A stretch of DNA of 27,559 nucleotides from CAZVED01 sp964626205 (GCA_964626205.1 CAZVED010000012.1:1-27559); one strand, 5' to 3'; counted from the first letter of the stretch, positions 1 to 8,339 are shown. Program-made: numbers and translations. The notes: generated by a model not told the origin, from the sequence alone.

Positions 1-2743
1 CAAAGCAGCACTGCGTTCCTTCTCCGCAGACGGAAGCTGTGTCGAGACAGCTCGCCACCTGGAACGGGATAGCGTTCGCGCTCCGGACCCCTCCAGCGAC
101 AACCGTGACCGGACCGGTCAGCGGCCAGGAGGCGGTGTCGGCGATATTGCCCGGTACGGTAGCGACAATCTCCCGACGCGTCCATGCGCCGTAGTCTTCC
201 GCTACCATACGGATAATGCCGTCAGACGCATCACCTCCGCGACCGCCATAAAAGTCCACCGCGCTGCGTGGCGACTCGGACGGTCCGGACGTACCGAAAC
301 CTTCCCCCTCGATGGTGACGAGCGTTCCTGGCGGACCATTGAGCGGCGACATCGAACAGAATCCCGGCGTAAGCGTGGATGTGTCGACGATGAAATCGAT
401 GGTATCGCTGACCTTGGACGGCGCTGCAGTCTCAACACGAATGGAATGCGTTCCGAGCATGATTGCGCTCTGCTCTCCCCCACCAAGGCCAGACTGGTAA
501 TACTCCGGAACCTTCACGACGATGTGTCGGTCGCTCCAGGAGTCGTCGCATACTGGGTCGGCTGCGATAGCAATCTCCGGGTCACCTGCGATATCGCCAC
601 GATAGAACTTCACGACGCCCTTGCGGTTGCCGAATCCGCTACCGGTGATGGTGACATACTGCCCCACGGACCCGTTCCGCGGGATGACATCCACAATGCG
701 CGGTTCAGTATCTTCCGCTCCCGGGCGCACCGAGAACGTGACCGTGTTCGTCGGCTCCGCTGTAGGACCACCGATCAACATGCGGACAGGGTATGCGCCG
801 TCACGGACAGCCGGGGCGAGGAAACGCACTTGGTTCGTCGACCATCCACCCGAAGCAACGGACATTGCGGTCGTTCCCATCATGCCGTAGCTCTCGTTCG
901 GCGCGATGCCGACGGACGCGCGGAAACCGACACCGTGTACCGTGAATTCCCCGCCAGCAGGGCCGCCGGAAGGCGCAACATAGCAAATACCGGGACGCGT
1001 CGTCGTTGTAACCGTGAAGGATCCTACCGTTCCTGGTGGCGAGTCTGCTGTCGTGTCATCAGACCGTGAATCGTTCGTGACAAGACGTAGCGGTCCACTG
1101 ACGGCGCCCTCTGGAACCGGAACCACGACCTGCGTGGAGCTCCATGCGTTTGGTGAGCATGCTTGTGCTGTCCGGTCATCGGATGGGTCGGACGGATCTC
1201 CGAGGAAAATGACAGAGCCTCCGAGACCGAAGAATTGACCCGTTATCGTGATAAGCGAGCCTGGGCCACCATCCCAGGCATCGACGCCTTGAATGACAGG
1301 TCGTTCCACACAAAGACTCGTCGCCGGATCGCAGAACCCTGACTGACAGTCAGCATCTGACGAGCATGGGTTACCCGAGCAGGCACCGCACCCAGACGTC
1401 AGACCTCCACAATCGATACCGAGTTCGTTCTCGTCACGCACACCGTTGCAACACAACGCTGGAGCCATGACGAGAGTCCGTGACGCTGCGATACTCGCCT
1501 GCGGGACGCCATCATGCGCGATTGCGGTAATCGTATATTCCTCTCCCGGCGTCAACGACTCGGTATCGACATAGATACCCGATGGACCCTCGAACGGATT
1601 CCTATTATTTGCGTTCACACTGATCGGCGACGAGCCTAACGAGGCCCTGCTGGCATCGACGAGGTTCGCAGCACTACCATTCAGAAGCACTTCGACATCT
1701 GCTACGAGAAAGTCGTCTGAGGCGGAAAAACTGACCTCGAGGAGCGGTGGAAGTCCGCAAAGATTCCGAGGAGAAGATGGTGAGTTGATAACGACAGTCG
1801 GCGGTTCGGTATCGCGGAGATCGTTGAAAGCTATCGCTCGGACGCATGAACCGGAAGGCAAGTTGGGAGAAGAATAATCAAGGCTTGCCAAGAGTTGCGT
1901 GTTGCAGTTCAATCCTATATTTCCCGTAGAACCGATGCCTTGGACACCACTCGGTCCATCAACGACCGTAAGAAGGTACCATCGGTCACCCTCAAAATCC
2001 GTCGGGTCAGATTCGTTCGCAGTCGCATCCGGTTTGAAGCGTATCACGCGACCTTCCGTCACGCGGACACCGGAAATGGAATCACCGCACTCGCTCACAT
2101 CAAACGGTTGCGGGTTTCCACTGCCATCAACGCGGGCATTGCAGGGTTGGACACGGAAATTCGATCCGTTCACCGAACCTCCAAAGACATCGCCGCTGAA
2201 ACCGACGGTGATGCCATAGTTCTTCGGCCATCCGGCATTGCGCGGCCCCGCGCCTGTAGGCGTGGTACTGGTGATGCGTATGCTGCTCGCGCTTCCGCCG
2301 ACGGTCACCGTCGAACTATCGCACGTCAGTCCCGGCGGACAGCCGCCCGCGCCGATGCCACCACCCTGTTGCCCGCCGAGGATGGCGTTGATGACGAACG
2401 TGGCGATACCGTATGCCGACAAGATGATGACGAGACCGATGGTCGCGTTCTTGATGATATTCTTCGCGTCCGCAATCTTTCCTTCGTCGCCTTGCGAGGT
2501 CATCCAGAGCCAACCCGCGTACAAAATAAGGACGACAGCGATGATGCCGAGCAGTCCGAAAAAGACACGAATGATACCCGCGATTTGCGAACGGATGTCG
2601 CCCGTAGCGAGCCCCGAACCTTCCGCGACCTGCTCCAAACCGAGATCGACCTGCGCCAAGACCGGCAACGCGGTAAGCGTGCCGACGATGCCCGTCATGA
2701 GCACGGCGAGAAGGATCCGTTGGAAGGGTCGCGAGATAAGCAT
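1..2743 (-). CDS. Large secreted IPT/TIG-repeat surface protein with N-terminal VirB2/TrbC-like membrane module (partial, C-terminus off window)
   Basis: The frame is open from the ATG at 2743 to the window edge, giving at least 913 residues. Seen: a signal-peptide-like start (residues 1-30, ending PVLA), then two hydrophobic helices (about 55-80 and 98-122) separated by a short charged loop. This is the topology of TrbC/VirB2 pilin-like proteins. After that come Ig-like stretches (about 135-425), a Cys-rich segment (about 428-478) with an NGVRDENELGIDCGG motif, and four IPT/TIG-type repeats starting near residues 479, 583, 680 and 791, each with a GxxxTIxGxxFG-like core. The first 130 residues closely match the upstream gene at 2753-5026; only 9 bp separate the two, so they are probably co-transcribed tandem paralogues. 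There is no Shine-Dalgarno sequence. Inferred role: a membrane-anchored extracellular adhesin or surface-structure subunit. Function unproven. Confidence 0.85.
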   Translation of the reverse strand, partial: MLISRPFQRILLAVLMTGIVGTLTALPVLAQVDLGLEQVAEGSGLATGDIRSQIAGIIRVFFGLLGIIAVVLILYAGWLWMTSQGDEGKIADAKNIIKNATIGLVIILSAYGIATFVINAILGGQQGGGIGAGGCPPGLTCDSSTVTVGGSASSIRITSTTPTGAGPRNAGWPKNYGITVGFSGDVFGGSVNGSNFRVQPCNARVDGSGNPQPFDVSECGDSISGVRVTEGRVIRFKPDATANESDPTDFEGDRWYLLTVVDGPSGVQGIGSTGNIGLNCNTQLLASLDYSSPNLPSGSCVRAIAFNDLRDTEPPTVVINSPSSPRNLCGLPPLLEVSFSASDDFLVADVEVLLNGSAANLVDASRASLGSSPISVNANNRNPFEGPSGIYVDTESLTPGEEYTITAIAHDGVPQASIAASRTLVMAPALCCNGVRDENELGIDCGGLTSGCGACSGNPCSSDADCQSGFCDPATSLCVERPVIQGVDAWDGGPGSLITITGQFFGLGGSVIFLGDPSDPSDDRTAQACSPNAWSSTQVVVPVPEGAVSGPLRLVTNDSRSDDTTADSPPGTVGSFTVTTTTRPGICYVAPSGGPAGGEFTVHGVGFRASVGIAPNESYGMMGTTAMSVASGGWSTNQVRFLAPAVRDGAYPVRMLIGGPTAEPTNTVTFSVRPGAEDTEPRIVDVIPRNGSVGQYVTITGSGFGNRKGVVKFYRGDIAGDPEIAIAADPVCDDSWSDRHIVVKVPEYYQSGLGGGEQSAIMLGTHSIRVETAAPSKVSDTIDFIVDTSTLTPGFCSMSPLNGPPGTLVTIEGEGFGTSGPSESPRSAVDFYGGRGGDASDGIIRMVAEDYGAWTRREIVATVPGNIADTASWPLTGPVTVVAGGVRSANAIPFQVASCLDTASVCGEGTQCCF

Positions 2744-2752
2744 ACGTCGGGG

Positions 2753-5026
2753 TTACAGCGGACAATTGAACACGCCTTGAGCGTCACGATTGCAGCAGGA
2801 CGGAAGCCCCGGGTTCGCTGCACAATTGAATCCGACACTTGGGAAGAAGCAGTTCTGTTTCGTATCCTTCACTTTCGCACGGACGACCGGTTGATACTTT
2901 GGCGTCAGCTCCGGACGTAGGAGGACTTCCGCGCGCGTATAGCCAAGATCGTTTCCGGTGAGGAAGGAGCGGTGGCGGAGACGCAGGATGGAAATCTGAT
3001 TCCCGTCCGCCTCAGCGAGTTCGGTGTCCAAGAAGAAGGACGGTGGAGGAAGCGGGGCGCAGGTACAGTTCGGCGACCCCTCGGAGCAATCCGCGCCGTC
3101 ATCGCGAACGCACTCATATGACCGCAGCACGACCGTGGAGCGATCATCTGCGAACCTCCCCGTAGACTCGTCAAACCCGCCGGTACGCAACGATCCAACG
3201 CTCACCACCTTGCTCCAGACGAAGGTCGGGTCGAGGTCGACAGGCACAAGCGACGGACCTCCTTGATCCGGTGCTTCGAACGGCGTTGTTTCGGACGGAG
3301 GCGGCGAGGTCGAAGAAAAACTCTTCGGGATGATGTCGGTGACACGCGGCGGGACGAGATCGATGGTGTCCCCCACATGGGCAATCCATAGAACATCATC
3401 ATTCACGTCCGGCGCGATCGTTGGCGGAGTATTCAAGCTATATTCCAACGGACGCTCTGCCGACTCCGGGCCTTCGGCCGTACCGTTCCGGTTGCCGTCC
3501 AATGCGTTATTGACCATATCGACGATGCCGTTCGGCGGCACGATGCCTGCCGGCGGCTGACTGCCAAGGTTCGGCGTGCGGAGGACGACACGAAGTTCGA
3601 CGTTGCGCGGCAGGCAATAGACGCGTTCGCCGCAAGAGTTCGTCGTAACCCCCTCGCATTCCGCGGCGGGGATGAACTCCGCGGTGCGGTACCGATTCGA
3701 CAGCTTCCATTCGCCGACGAGCGGAACGAAGTCGTCTTCATACCGCACATCGCATGTGAATCCAGAACGGCATCGTGCCTGTACGTCCAACAACGTGAAG
3801 CCTCGACCGCCATCTTCCAAGGCACCCGTGATACCGCTGGCTGTGGTCGGGTCGACCGCTTCATTGAAATACACCTGCAGAAGCTGATTGCGGTCCATGG
3901 GGCGGGAGGAAGGGTTGCCGAGCGCGGCAGGTACCGTTCCGGAAACTTGCGGTGGCGTTATATCGAGTGTCGTACCTGTGGCGAACGGCCAGAAATAGGC
4001 CCCGTCCGGCGGCAGCGTCGGGAAGGCGTTCTCGGCGAACGGCTCACCGGTGACAAGATCCTCCGACCAGACGCGGATGCCGTCTTGCTGGCCACGAAGA
4101 GCGACGCGATAGTTCACATTCGATGTCGGGCTGCCGATAGGTTGTGTGAACGTGATCACGATGGTCTGCCCCTCGTCCGAGTCGAACATGTCGGCGACCG
4201 GCGTTACCGATACGGACGGCACCGGCGACACGAGCGCGACGTCGGGATATCGCTCATCGAAAGCATCGTTGCCCGAACTTCCCGCGGGAGAACCGAGCCC
4301 GGAGTTCGGAATAATCTTGATGTTAGAAACCTTGAGCGGATACGCGGTTCCGGGGACGGCTGGAACACCACCAATCGTATCATCCGTGAGCGTATAGGTG
4401 CCGTTATCCTCGTATCCCTCGATAATTGAAGAAAGGACGAGCGGCTTCTTGAAGGTGATGGCGACCTTGGTATTGCGCGGAACGTCCGTCTGCCCGGATT
4501 CCGGGTAGTGATATTCGATGATGCCGGAGCCGAGATAGTGCGACCCGCTCCCTGCTCCGTACAGCGAAGTGATGGCGGAGGTGGAGCGGATACCGCCGCC
4601 AGGCATCTGCTCGTTCAGGATTGCACGCAGGATGAACGACACGATGGCGTACGCGGACATGATGATAAAGAGACCGATGACCGCGCGTGTGATGATCTTC
4701 TTCGCAGTAGCGATCTTGGTGTCGTCGCCCGCAGACGTCATCCAGAGGTAGCCGGCATACATCATGAGCACCACGAGCGTGATACCGATGAGTCCGAAGA
4801 ACGCACGAATGATGCGCACGATAGTGACACGGATGTCGGTCGTAGCGAGACCGGACGTCTCCCCGATTTCCGCGAGACCGAGGTCTGCTGTCTGCGCGAG
4901 CGCGGCGTCTTGCGTGACTGCTCCGAAAACAACAATGACAGCGATCACGGCGATAAGGCCGACGATCCCTGTCATGGTGCGGCGCACGACAAGCGCCACG
5001 TTCTGTTTGGTGATCCTTCCAAGCAT
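2753..5026 (-). CDS. Secreted Ig-like (Big_5-type) surface protein with N-terminal VirB2/TrbC-like membrane module
   Basis: This 757-residue protein has a signal-peptide-like N-terminus (about 1-45, ending AALA), then two hydrophobic helices (about 70-95 and 113-137) flanking a charged loop, as in VirB2/TrbC pilin-like proteins. The rest looks extracytoplasmic. Ig-like domains of Big_5 character begin near residue 165 (ESGQTDVPRNTKVAITFKK) and again near 355 and 555. Cysteines cluster in the second half (for example NSCGERVYC, CSEGSPNCTC and a Cys-rich C-terminus), suggesting disulfides outside the membrane. It differs from the downstream paralogue in carrying Big_5-type rather than IPT/TIG repeats. 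It lies 33 bp after yqeY on the same strand, so it may be read from the rpsU promoter. Probable surface adhesin or filament-like component; the exact role is unknown. Confidence 0.88.
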   Translation of the reverse strand: MLGRITKQNVALVVRRTMTGIVGLIAVIAVIVVFGAVTQDAALAQTADLGLAEIGETSGLATTDIRVTIVRIIRAFFGLIGITLVVLMMYAGYLWMTSAGDDTKIATAKKIITRAVIGLFIIMSAYAIVSFILRAILNEQMPGGGIRSTSAITSLYGAGSGSHYLGSGIIEYHYPESGQTDVPRNTKVAITFKKPLVLSSIIEGYEDNGTYTLTDDTIGGVPAVPGTAYPLKVSNIKIIPNSGLGSPAGSSGNDAFDERYPDVALVSPVPSVSVTPVADMFDSDEGQTIVITFTQPIGSPTSNVNYRVALRGQQDGIRVWSEDLVTGEPFAENAFPTLPPDGAYFWPFATGTTLDITPPQVSGTVPAALGNPSSRPMDRNQLLQVYFNEAVDPTTASGITGALEDGGRGFTLLDVQARCRSGFTCDVRYEDDFVPLVGEWKLSNRYRTAEFIPAAECEGVTTNSCGERVYCLPRNVELRVVLRTPNLGSQPPAGIVPPNGIVDMVNNALDGNRNGTAEGPESAERPLEYSLNTPPTIAPDVNDDVLWIAHVGDTIDLVPPRVTDIIPKSFSSTSPPPSETTPFEAPDQGGPSLVPVDLDPTFVWSKVVSVGSLRTGGFDESTGRFADDRSTVVLRSYECVRDDGADCSEGSPNCTCAPLPPPSFFLDTELAEADGNQISILRLRHRSFLTGNDLGYTRAEVLLRPELTPKYQPVVRAKVKDTKQNCFFPSVGFNCAANPGLPSCCNRDAQGVFNCPL

Positions 5027-5059
5027 GGGGAAGAAGGATTACGCTTCTCGTTTTGAAAA

Positions 5060-5506
5060 CTATCCTCCGAGCGCTTTCTTGACTGCGGCACTCACTCGCC
5101 CGCCGTCCGCCTGGCCTTTCGCCAGCTGCATCGTCGCGCTCATCACTTTTCCGAACTCTTTCGCCGTTACGCCGGGCATCCCTACGACGACGGAGTCGAC
5201 CATCGCGGAGAGCTCCTCGTCGGCGAGCTGCTTCGGCAGGTACTTCTCCATGAACGCGATCTCGGATTCGGCCTGCGTCGCGAGATCGTCGCGACCGCCG
5301 TCTCGGTACGTTGTGAGGGCGTCGCGGAGTTTCTTTACCTCCTTCGCGACAATATCCTCACTCGCGGCATCGTCGAGGTCTTTCCCTTGTTCGATGCGCG
5401 CGTTCTTCAGCGCGGCGCGGAGCATTCGCAGTATGGATACCGCGAATGCGTTCCGCGCCTTCGCTTCTGCCACGTAATCGTTCTCGATGCGTTCTTGGAG
5501 CGTCAT
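5060..5506 (-). CDS. yqeY: GatB/YqeY domain protein
   Basis: The 148-residue protein matches the YqeY family in length and character: an all-helical N-terminal part (MTLQERIENDYVAEAKAR, then a run of charged helices) and the C-terminal tail typical of the family (FMEKYLPKQLADEEL, GKVMSATM, GQADGGRVSAAVKKAL). The family shares the tRNA-binding domain of GatB, the amidotransferase subunit that converts Glu-tRNA(Gln), but stand-alone YqeY has no firmly established reaction. It follows rpsU by 16 bp, an rpsU-yqeY pairing seen in many bacteria. There is no Shine-Dalgarno sequence before its ATG, so translation may depend on coupling to rpsU. Confidence 0.93.
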   Translation of the reverse strand: MTLQERIENDYVAEAKARNAFAVSILRMLRAALKNARIEQGKDLDDAASEDIVAKEVKKLRDALTTYRDGGRDDLATQAESEIAFMEKYLPKQLADEELSAMVDSVVVGMPGVTAKEFGKVMSATMQLAKGQADGGRVSAAVKKALGG

Positions 5507-5522
5507 GATCGTATCGCTACGA

Positions 5523-5774
5523 TTACCGGCGCTGCTTGCGCTTCGGGCGGAAATCTTCTTCGGTCTTCTGTCCGGTCTTGATCAGGAACTCCTTCTTCGC
5601 GCGAAGATATTCACGGCGAAGAGCGCCATCATGCACCGCATTCTTGCTCTTTGGCGCAGCATGAAAACGGATCTTGCGAGCCTGCAGAAGCTTTCCGCTC
5701 TGCTGGACCTTCCTGCTAAACCGGCGAAGCAAGCTTTCAAAGCTCTCGCCTTTCTTTCGTTTAACGTCAGCCAC
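5523..5774 (-). CDS. rpsU: Small ribosomal subunit protein bS21
   Basis: The product is an 83-residue, very basic protein with the bS21 signature: an acidic/helical start (GESFESLLRRFSRKVQQSG), a central basic segment and an Arg/Lys-rich end (FRPKRKQRR). bS21 sits on the 30S platform near the anti-Shine-Dalgarno end of 16S rRNA. The start is GTG at 5774, chosen because a perfect 10-nt anti-SD complement lies 6 nt upstream. It heads the operon rpsU-yqeY and probably the two surface genes beyond. The very strong SD contrasts with SD-less neighbours and could reflect feedback control by bS21 on its own translation, which is inference. Confidence 0.92.
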   Translation of the reverse strand: MADVKRKKGESFESLLRRFSRKVQQSGKLLQARKIRFHAAPKSKNAVHDGALRREYLRAKKEFLIKTGQKTEEDFRPKRKQRR

Positions 5775-5780
5775 AATCGT

Positions 5781-5790
5781 TCACCTCCTT
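5781..5790 (-). promoter_or_regulatory. Strong Shine-Dalgarno sequence of rpsU
   Basis: On the minus strand AAGGAGGTGA lies 6 nt before the GTG start of rpsU. It is a full 10-nt complement of the usual 16S 3' tail and is the strongest ribosome binding site seen in the window. It decides the start codon. Confidence 0.9.
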
Positions 5791-5824
5791 AAACTATGAA
5801 TAATGGGATTTGCCTCCTTTCGGT

Positions 5825-5853
5825 ATCCTACCACCCGCCTTTTGAGCCGTCAA
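5825..5853 (-). promoter_or_regulatory. Sigma70-type promoter of rpsU operon
   Basis: TTGACG (5853-5848), a 17-bp spacer and TAGGAT (5830-5825) on the minus strand. The predicted transcript starts near 5818, giving an rpsU leader of about 45 nt that contains the Shine-Dalgarno sequence. Confidence 0.6.
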
Positions 5854-5935
5854 CGCTTATTCTGCCTTATCGTGAGCATTGTTCCCGCCTTAAACTGCCG
5901 TCTACCCACATACAGACAAAGTACCCCAGGAAACG

Positions 5936-5957
5936 AAAACCCCGTCGTAAGACGGGG
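5936..5957 (-). terminator. Rho-independent terminator after hisS
   Basis: A 7-bp stem CCCCGTC/GACGGGG with a 4-nt loop (5940-5957) is followed on the minus strand by TTTT (5939-5936). It closes the lepB-hisS unit. Confidence 0.85.
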
Positions 5958-5968
5958 CTTCGTGGCAA

Positions 5969-7528
5969 TTACACTTTGCCGAGCTTCTTCTGAAGAGCGG
6001 TGATGACCTTGTTGTAGTCGACGATTTCCTGCATGCCGGATTCCATGTCACGGACAAGCGTCGTTCCGTCGAGCACTTCCTGCTGGCCGATGATGGCCGT
6101 GTACTTGGCACCGAGACGGTTCGCGATTTCGAGCTGGCTCTTGAGCGAACCTTTGGAGAAGTTCGCGGAGACCCTCATACCGCTCTTACGCATCTCCTCG
6201 AACAAGACGAACGCTTTGCGCCGTGCCGCATCGCCGAGCTGCGCGAGGAACACGTCCGCGCGACCGTGATCTCCCGGAGGAATGCGGAGCGCCTTCATCT
6301 GCAAGACCGCGCGTTCGATGCCGATGCCGAATCCGCACGCAGGCGTCGGCCTGCCACCGAGCGACTCGACGAGCTTGTCGTAGCGACCGCCGCCACCAAG
6401 CGCGTGGCGCGGAAGCGATGTCGGCTCCTCGTCGTCTGCCGAGCGCGGGAACGCGTCGTTTGCCGCGCGTGCAGCGTCATCGCGTTCGCGGATGTGCGCG
6501 GAGTGAGCATGGGCGGATTCTTCCTTCTTTACCTCCCCTGCCGGAGCTTCCGCCATCGCAACAATATCAGCAGGCTCTTCGTCTGCCGGCATGACTTCGA
6601 AAACCGTGCGCGTGTAGTAGTCGAGGCCACGCACGAGATACGGATCGAGGACGTACGGCACCTGAAGGTCGTCCAAGTATTCGAGCACCTGCATCAAGTG
6701 GTTCTTGCACTCTTCGTCGAGGAAGTCGACGATGTGCGGCGCGCCGTCACGAAGCGACTCACAGGTCTTTGCTTTGCAATCGAGAAAACGGAGTGGGTTC
6801 TTCGTGTAGCGACGCTTGCAGTCCTCACAGAGTTGCGCGCGCTTCGGCTTGAGGTATGTGACGAGCTCGGCAAGATATGCAGTGCGACACTCGTCGTGAC
6901 CGAGGCTGTTGATGTGAATGATGGTCTTCACGCCGAGTTCCTTATAGAAGAGGTACGCGACGGAAATGAGTTCGGCATCATGGACCGGATTCGCATCGCC
7001 GAACACCTCGAAACCGAACTGGTGGTGCTGGCGGTATCGACCGGCTTGCGGACGCTCGTATCGGAACATCGGGCCGGAGTAAAACAACTTCACCGGCTGC
7101 GGCTGATTGAGCAAGCCATGCTGCACGTACGCGCGAGCGAGCGCTGCCGTTCCTTCCGGACGGAGCGAGACAGAGTCACCACCACGATCTTCGAACGTGA
7201 ACATCTCCTTCTCCACGATGTCGCTCTGCTTGCCGACGGAACGGACGAAAAGCGAGGTCGGCTCGAGAATGGGCGTGTCCATACGCTCGTAGCCGTATGC
7301 CAAAGCGAGAGATTCGACCTTTTCTCGGACGGTCAGCCAGTATGGCTGCTCGACAGGAAGAATGTCGCGGAACCCGCGAAGGGTCTGAACGGTCTTTGCG
7401 CCACCGCCAGCAGGGGCTGGCTGGGGTTTGGCCGCAGGTTTCTTCATGACCATGGCGACTTTCGCCTTGGACTTCATCTCTTTCGTCGTTTTTTTCGACT
7501 TTGCCGCGTCGTTCTTCTTGTTTGGCAT
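5969..7528 (-). CDS. hisS: Histidyl-tRNA synthetase with lysine-rich N-terminal extension and an acidic insertion
   Basis: A class II aminoacyl-tRNA synthetase that charges tRNA(His). Seen: the start of the catalytic core (LRGFRDILP, 50-58), motif 2 (FYSGPMFRYERPQAGRYRQ, 149-167), the HisRS-specific GLDYYTRTVFE (301-311), GGGGRYDKLVESLGG (378-392), motif 3 GFGIGIERAVLQM (399-411) and a C-terminal anticodon-binding domain (about 423-519). The Cys pattern 234/237/251/256 lies in the segment before the insertion. Two oddities: about 45 residues of Lys/Ala/Pro-rich sequence precede the core, and about 60 charged, Ala/Glu/His-rich residues (about 313-376) replace the short linker usual between the two HisRS-specific motifs. 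At 519 residues it is longer than the common size of about 420-450. It follows lepB by 12 bp, ends in a terminator and has no Shine-Dalgarno sequence. Confidence 0.96.
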   Translation of the reverse strand: MPNKKNDAAKSKKTTKEMKSKAKVAMVMKKPAAKPQPAPAGGGAKTVQTLRGFRDILPVEQPYWLTVREKVESLALAYGYERMDTPILEPTSLFVRSVGKQSDIVEKEMFTFEDRGGDSVSLRPEGTAALARAYVQHGLLNQPQPVKLFYSGPMFRYERPQAGRYRQHHQFGFEVFGDANPVHDAELISVAYLFYKELGVKTIIHINSLGHDECRTAYLAELVTYLKPKRAQLCEDCKRRYTKNPLRFLDCKAKTCESLRDGAPHIVDFLDEECKNHLMQVLEYLDDLQVPYVLDPYLVRGLDYYTRTVFEVMPADEEPADIVAMAEAPAGEVKKEESAHAHSAHIRERDDAARAANDAFPRSADDEEPTSLPRHALGGGGRYDKLVESLGGRPTPACGFGIGIERAVLQMKALRIPPGDHGRADVFLAQLGDAARRKAFVLFEEMRKSGMRVSANFSKGSLKSQLEIANRLGAKYTAIIGQQEVLDGTTLVRDMESGMQEIVDYNKVITALQKKLGKV

Positions 7529-7540
7529 ACGTTTTTTTGC

Positions 7541-8167
7541 TTAATCTTGCTCAGAAATGATTTCTGGGGCGGAATGGTCGTCTTCTCCAAAGAATCGCAT
7601 ACGCTCAGGGGGCCAGCCACGGAACCAGACCTTTCCGATGAAGAAATTACGCTTAACTGGGCCAAATGTCCGCGAGTCGAGACTGGAGCTACGATTATCA
7701 CCGAGCAGGTAGTATTCATCCGATCCGAGGGTCACCTCTTTGACTCCGGATGTCTGCGCGTCTCCGAGATATGGACTTTCGTCGAGTAAGCCACCATCTC
7801 CTGTTACCGCATCCGTTACCGTGATGCGACCGTTCTGGATGGCGATATGCTCCCCCGGCATACCGATGACACGCTTGATGAAAAACTGGCGTGGATCGTT
7901 CGGGTAGCGAAAAACGATGATGTCGCCGCGCGCGGGTTCATGGAACCGATAGCTGATTTCGTCGATAATGAGGTATTCCTTGTCGTAGAAGTTCGGCTCC
8001 ATCGATGCCCCCTTCACGTAGAACGGCTGGATGAGGAAATATCGGACCGGAATGATGATTGCCAGCGAGATAAGGACGACGTGAGCGAGTTCGCCCAAAA
8101 ACGACAAAACCCGCGATGTGCGCGAGGGTCCTGGTTCCGGGATGGCGGCCTGCACGGTCTCCGACAT
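7541..8167 (-). CDS. lepB: Signal peptidase I
   Basis: A 208-residue type I signal peptidase that removes signal peptides from Sec-exported proteins at the outer face of the membrane. One N-terminal membrane helix (about 25-46) is followed by the catalytic Ser55 in KGASMEPN and the general-base Lys98 in FFIKRVIGMPGE; box E, with GDNRSSSLDSRTFGPV, is near the C-terminus. It lies 23 bp downstream of tRNA-Val and 12 bp before hisS on the same strand, so these three may share a transcript. AT-rich TATATATACACT lies directly before the ATG and could be a local -10 element, but no convincing -35 accompanies it. Confidence 0.96.
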   Translation of the reverse strand: MSETVQAAIPEPGPSRTSRVLSFLGELAHVVLISLAIIIPVRYFLIQPFYVKGASMEPNFYDKEYLIIDEISYRFHEPARGDIIVFRYPNDPRQFFIKRVIGMPGEHIAIQNGRITVTDAVTGDGGLLDESPYLGDAQTSGVKEVTLGSDEYYLLGDNRSSSLDSRTFGPVKRNFFIGKVWFRGWPPERMRFFGEDDHSAPEIISEQD

Positions 8168-8190
8168 GGGAAGTGTATATATAAAGTAGG

Positions 8191-8267
8191 TGGTGGGTGT
8201 GGAAGGATTCGAACCTTCGACCCCTGTCGTGTGAGGACAGTGCTCTAACCAACTGAGCTACACACCC
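8191..8267 (-). tRNA. tRNA-Val (anticodon CAC)
   Basis: Complete 77-nt cloverleaf on the minus strand: acceptor GGGTGTG/CACACCC, D arm GCTC/GAGC, anticodon stem CTGTC/GACAG with loop CTCACAC (anticodon CAC), T arm GAAGG TTCGAAT CCTTC, discriminator A and encoded CCA. Confidence 0.97.
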
Positions 8268-8311
8268 CCGTTTGGGGGACTTTTTGCTGAGTTCAGCTAA
8301 AAAGCTTTGGT

Positions 8312-8339
8312 AGTATAGCATGCCTCCATGGGAATGCAA
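8312..8339 (-). promoter_or_regulatory. Probable promoter of tRNA-Val (and lepB-hisS)
   Basis: TTGCAT (8339-8334), a 16-bp spacer and TATACT (8317-8312). The -10 is one base from consensus; the -35 is weak beyond TTG. The predicted start is about 38 nt before the tRNA. Confidence 0.5.

Noticed and set aside
2744..2752. Possible frameshift joining the two surface proteins into one gene
   Set aside because: Each has its own complete signal peptide and two-helix module, so they are tandem paralogues and not one broken gene.
2316..2765. 149-residue Arg/His-rich minus-strand reading frame overlapping the start of the left-edge surface gene
   Set aside because: It is the out-of-frame shadow of the N-terminal membrane module; the alternative frame from 2743 gives a clear signal peptide and two helices homologous to the upstream paralogue.
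1895..2920. 341-residue plus-strand reading frame
   Set aside because: Antisense to two strongly supported genes, charged low-complexity composition, no recognisable domain.
8265..8287. CCCCC-GTTT-GGGGG followed by TTTTT on the plus strand
   Set aside because: Looks like a terminator, but it overlaps the 5' end of tRNA-Val and no plus-strand gene precedes it; probably part of the tRNA leader.
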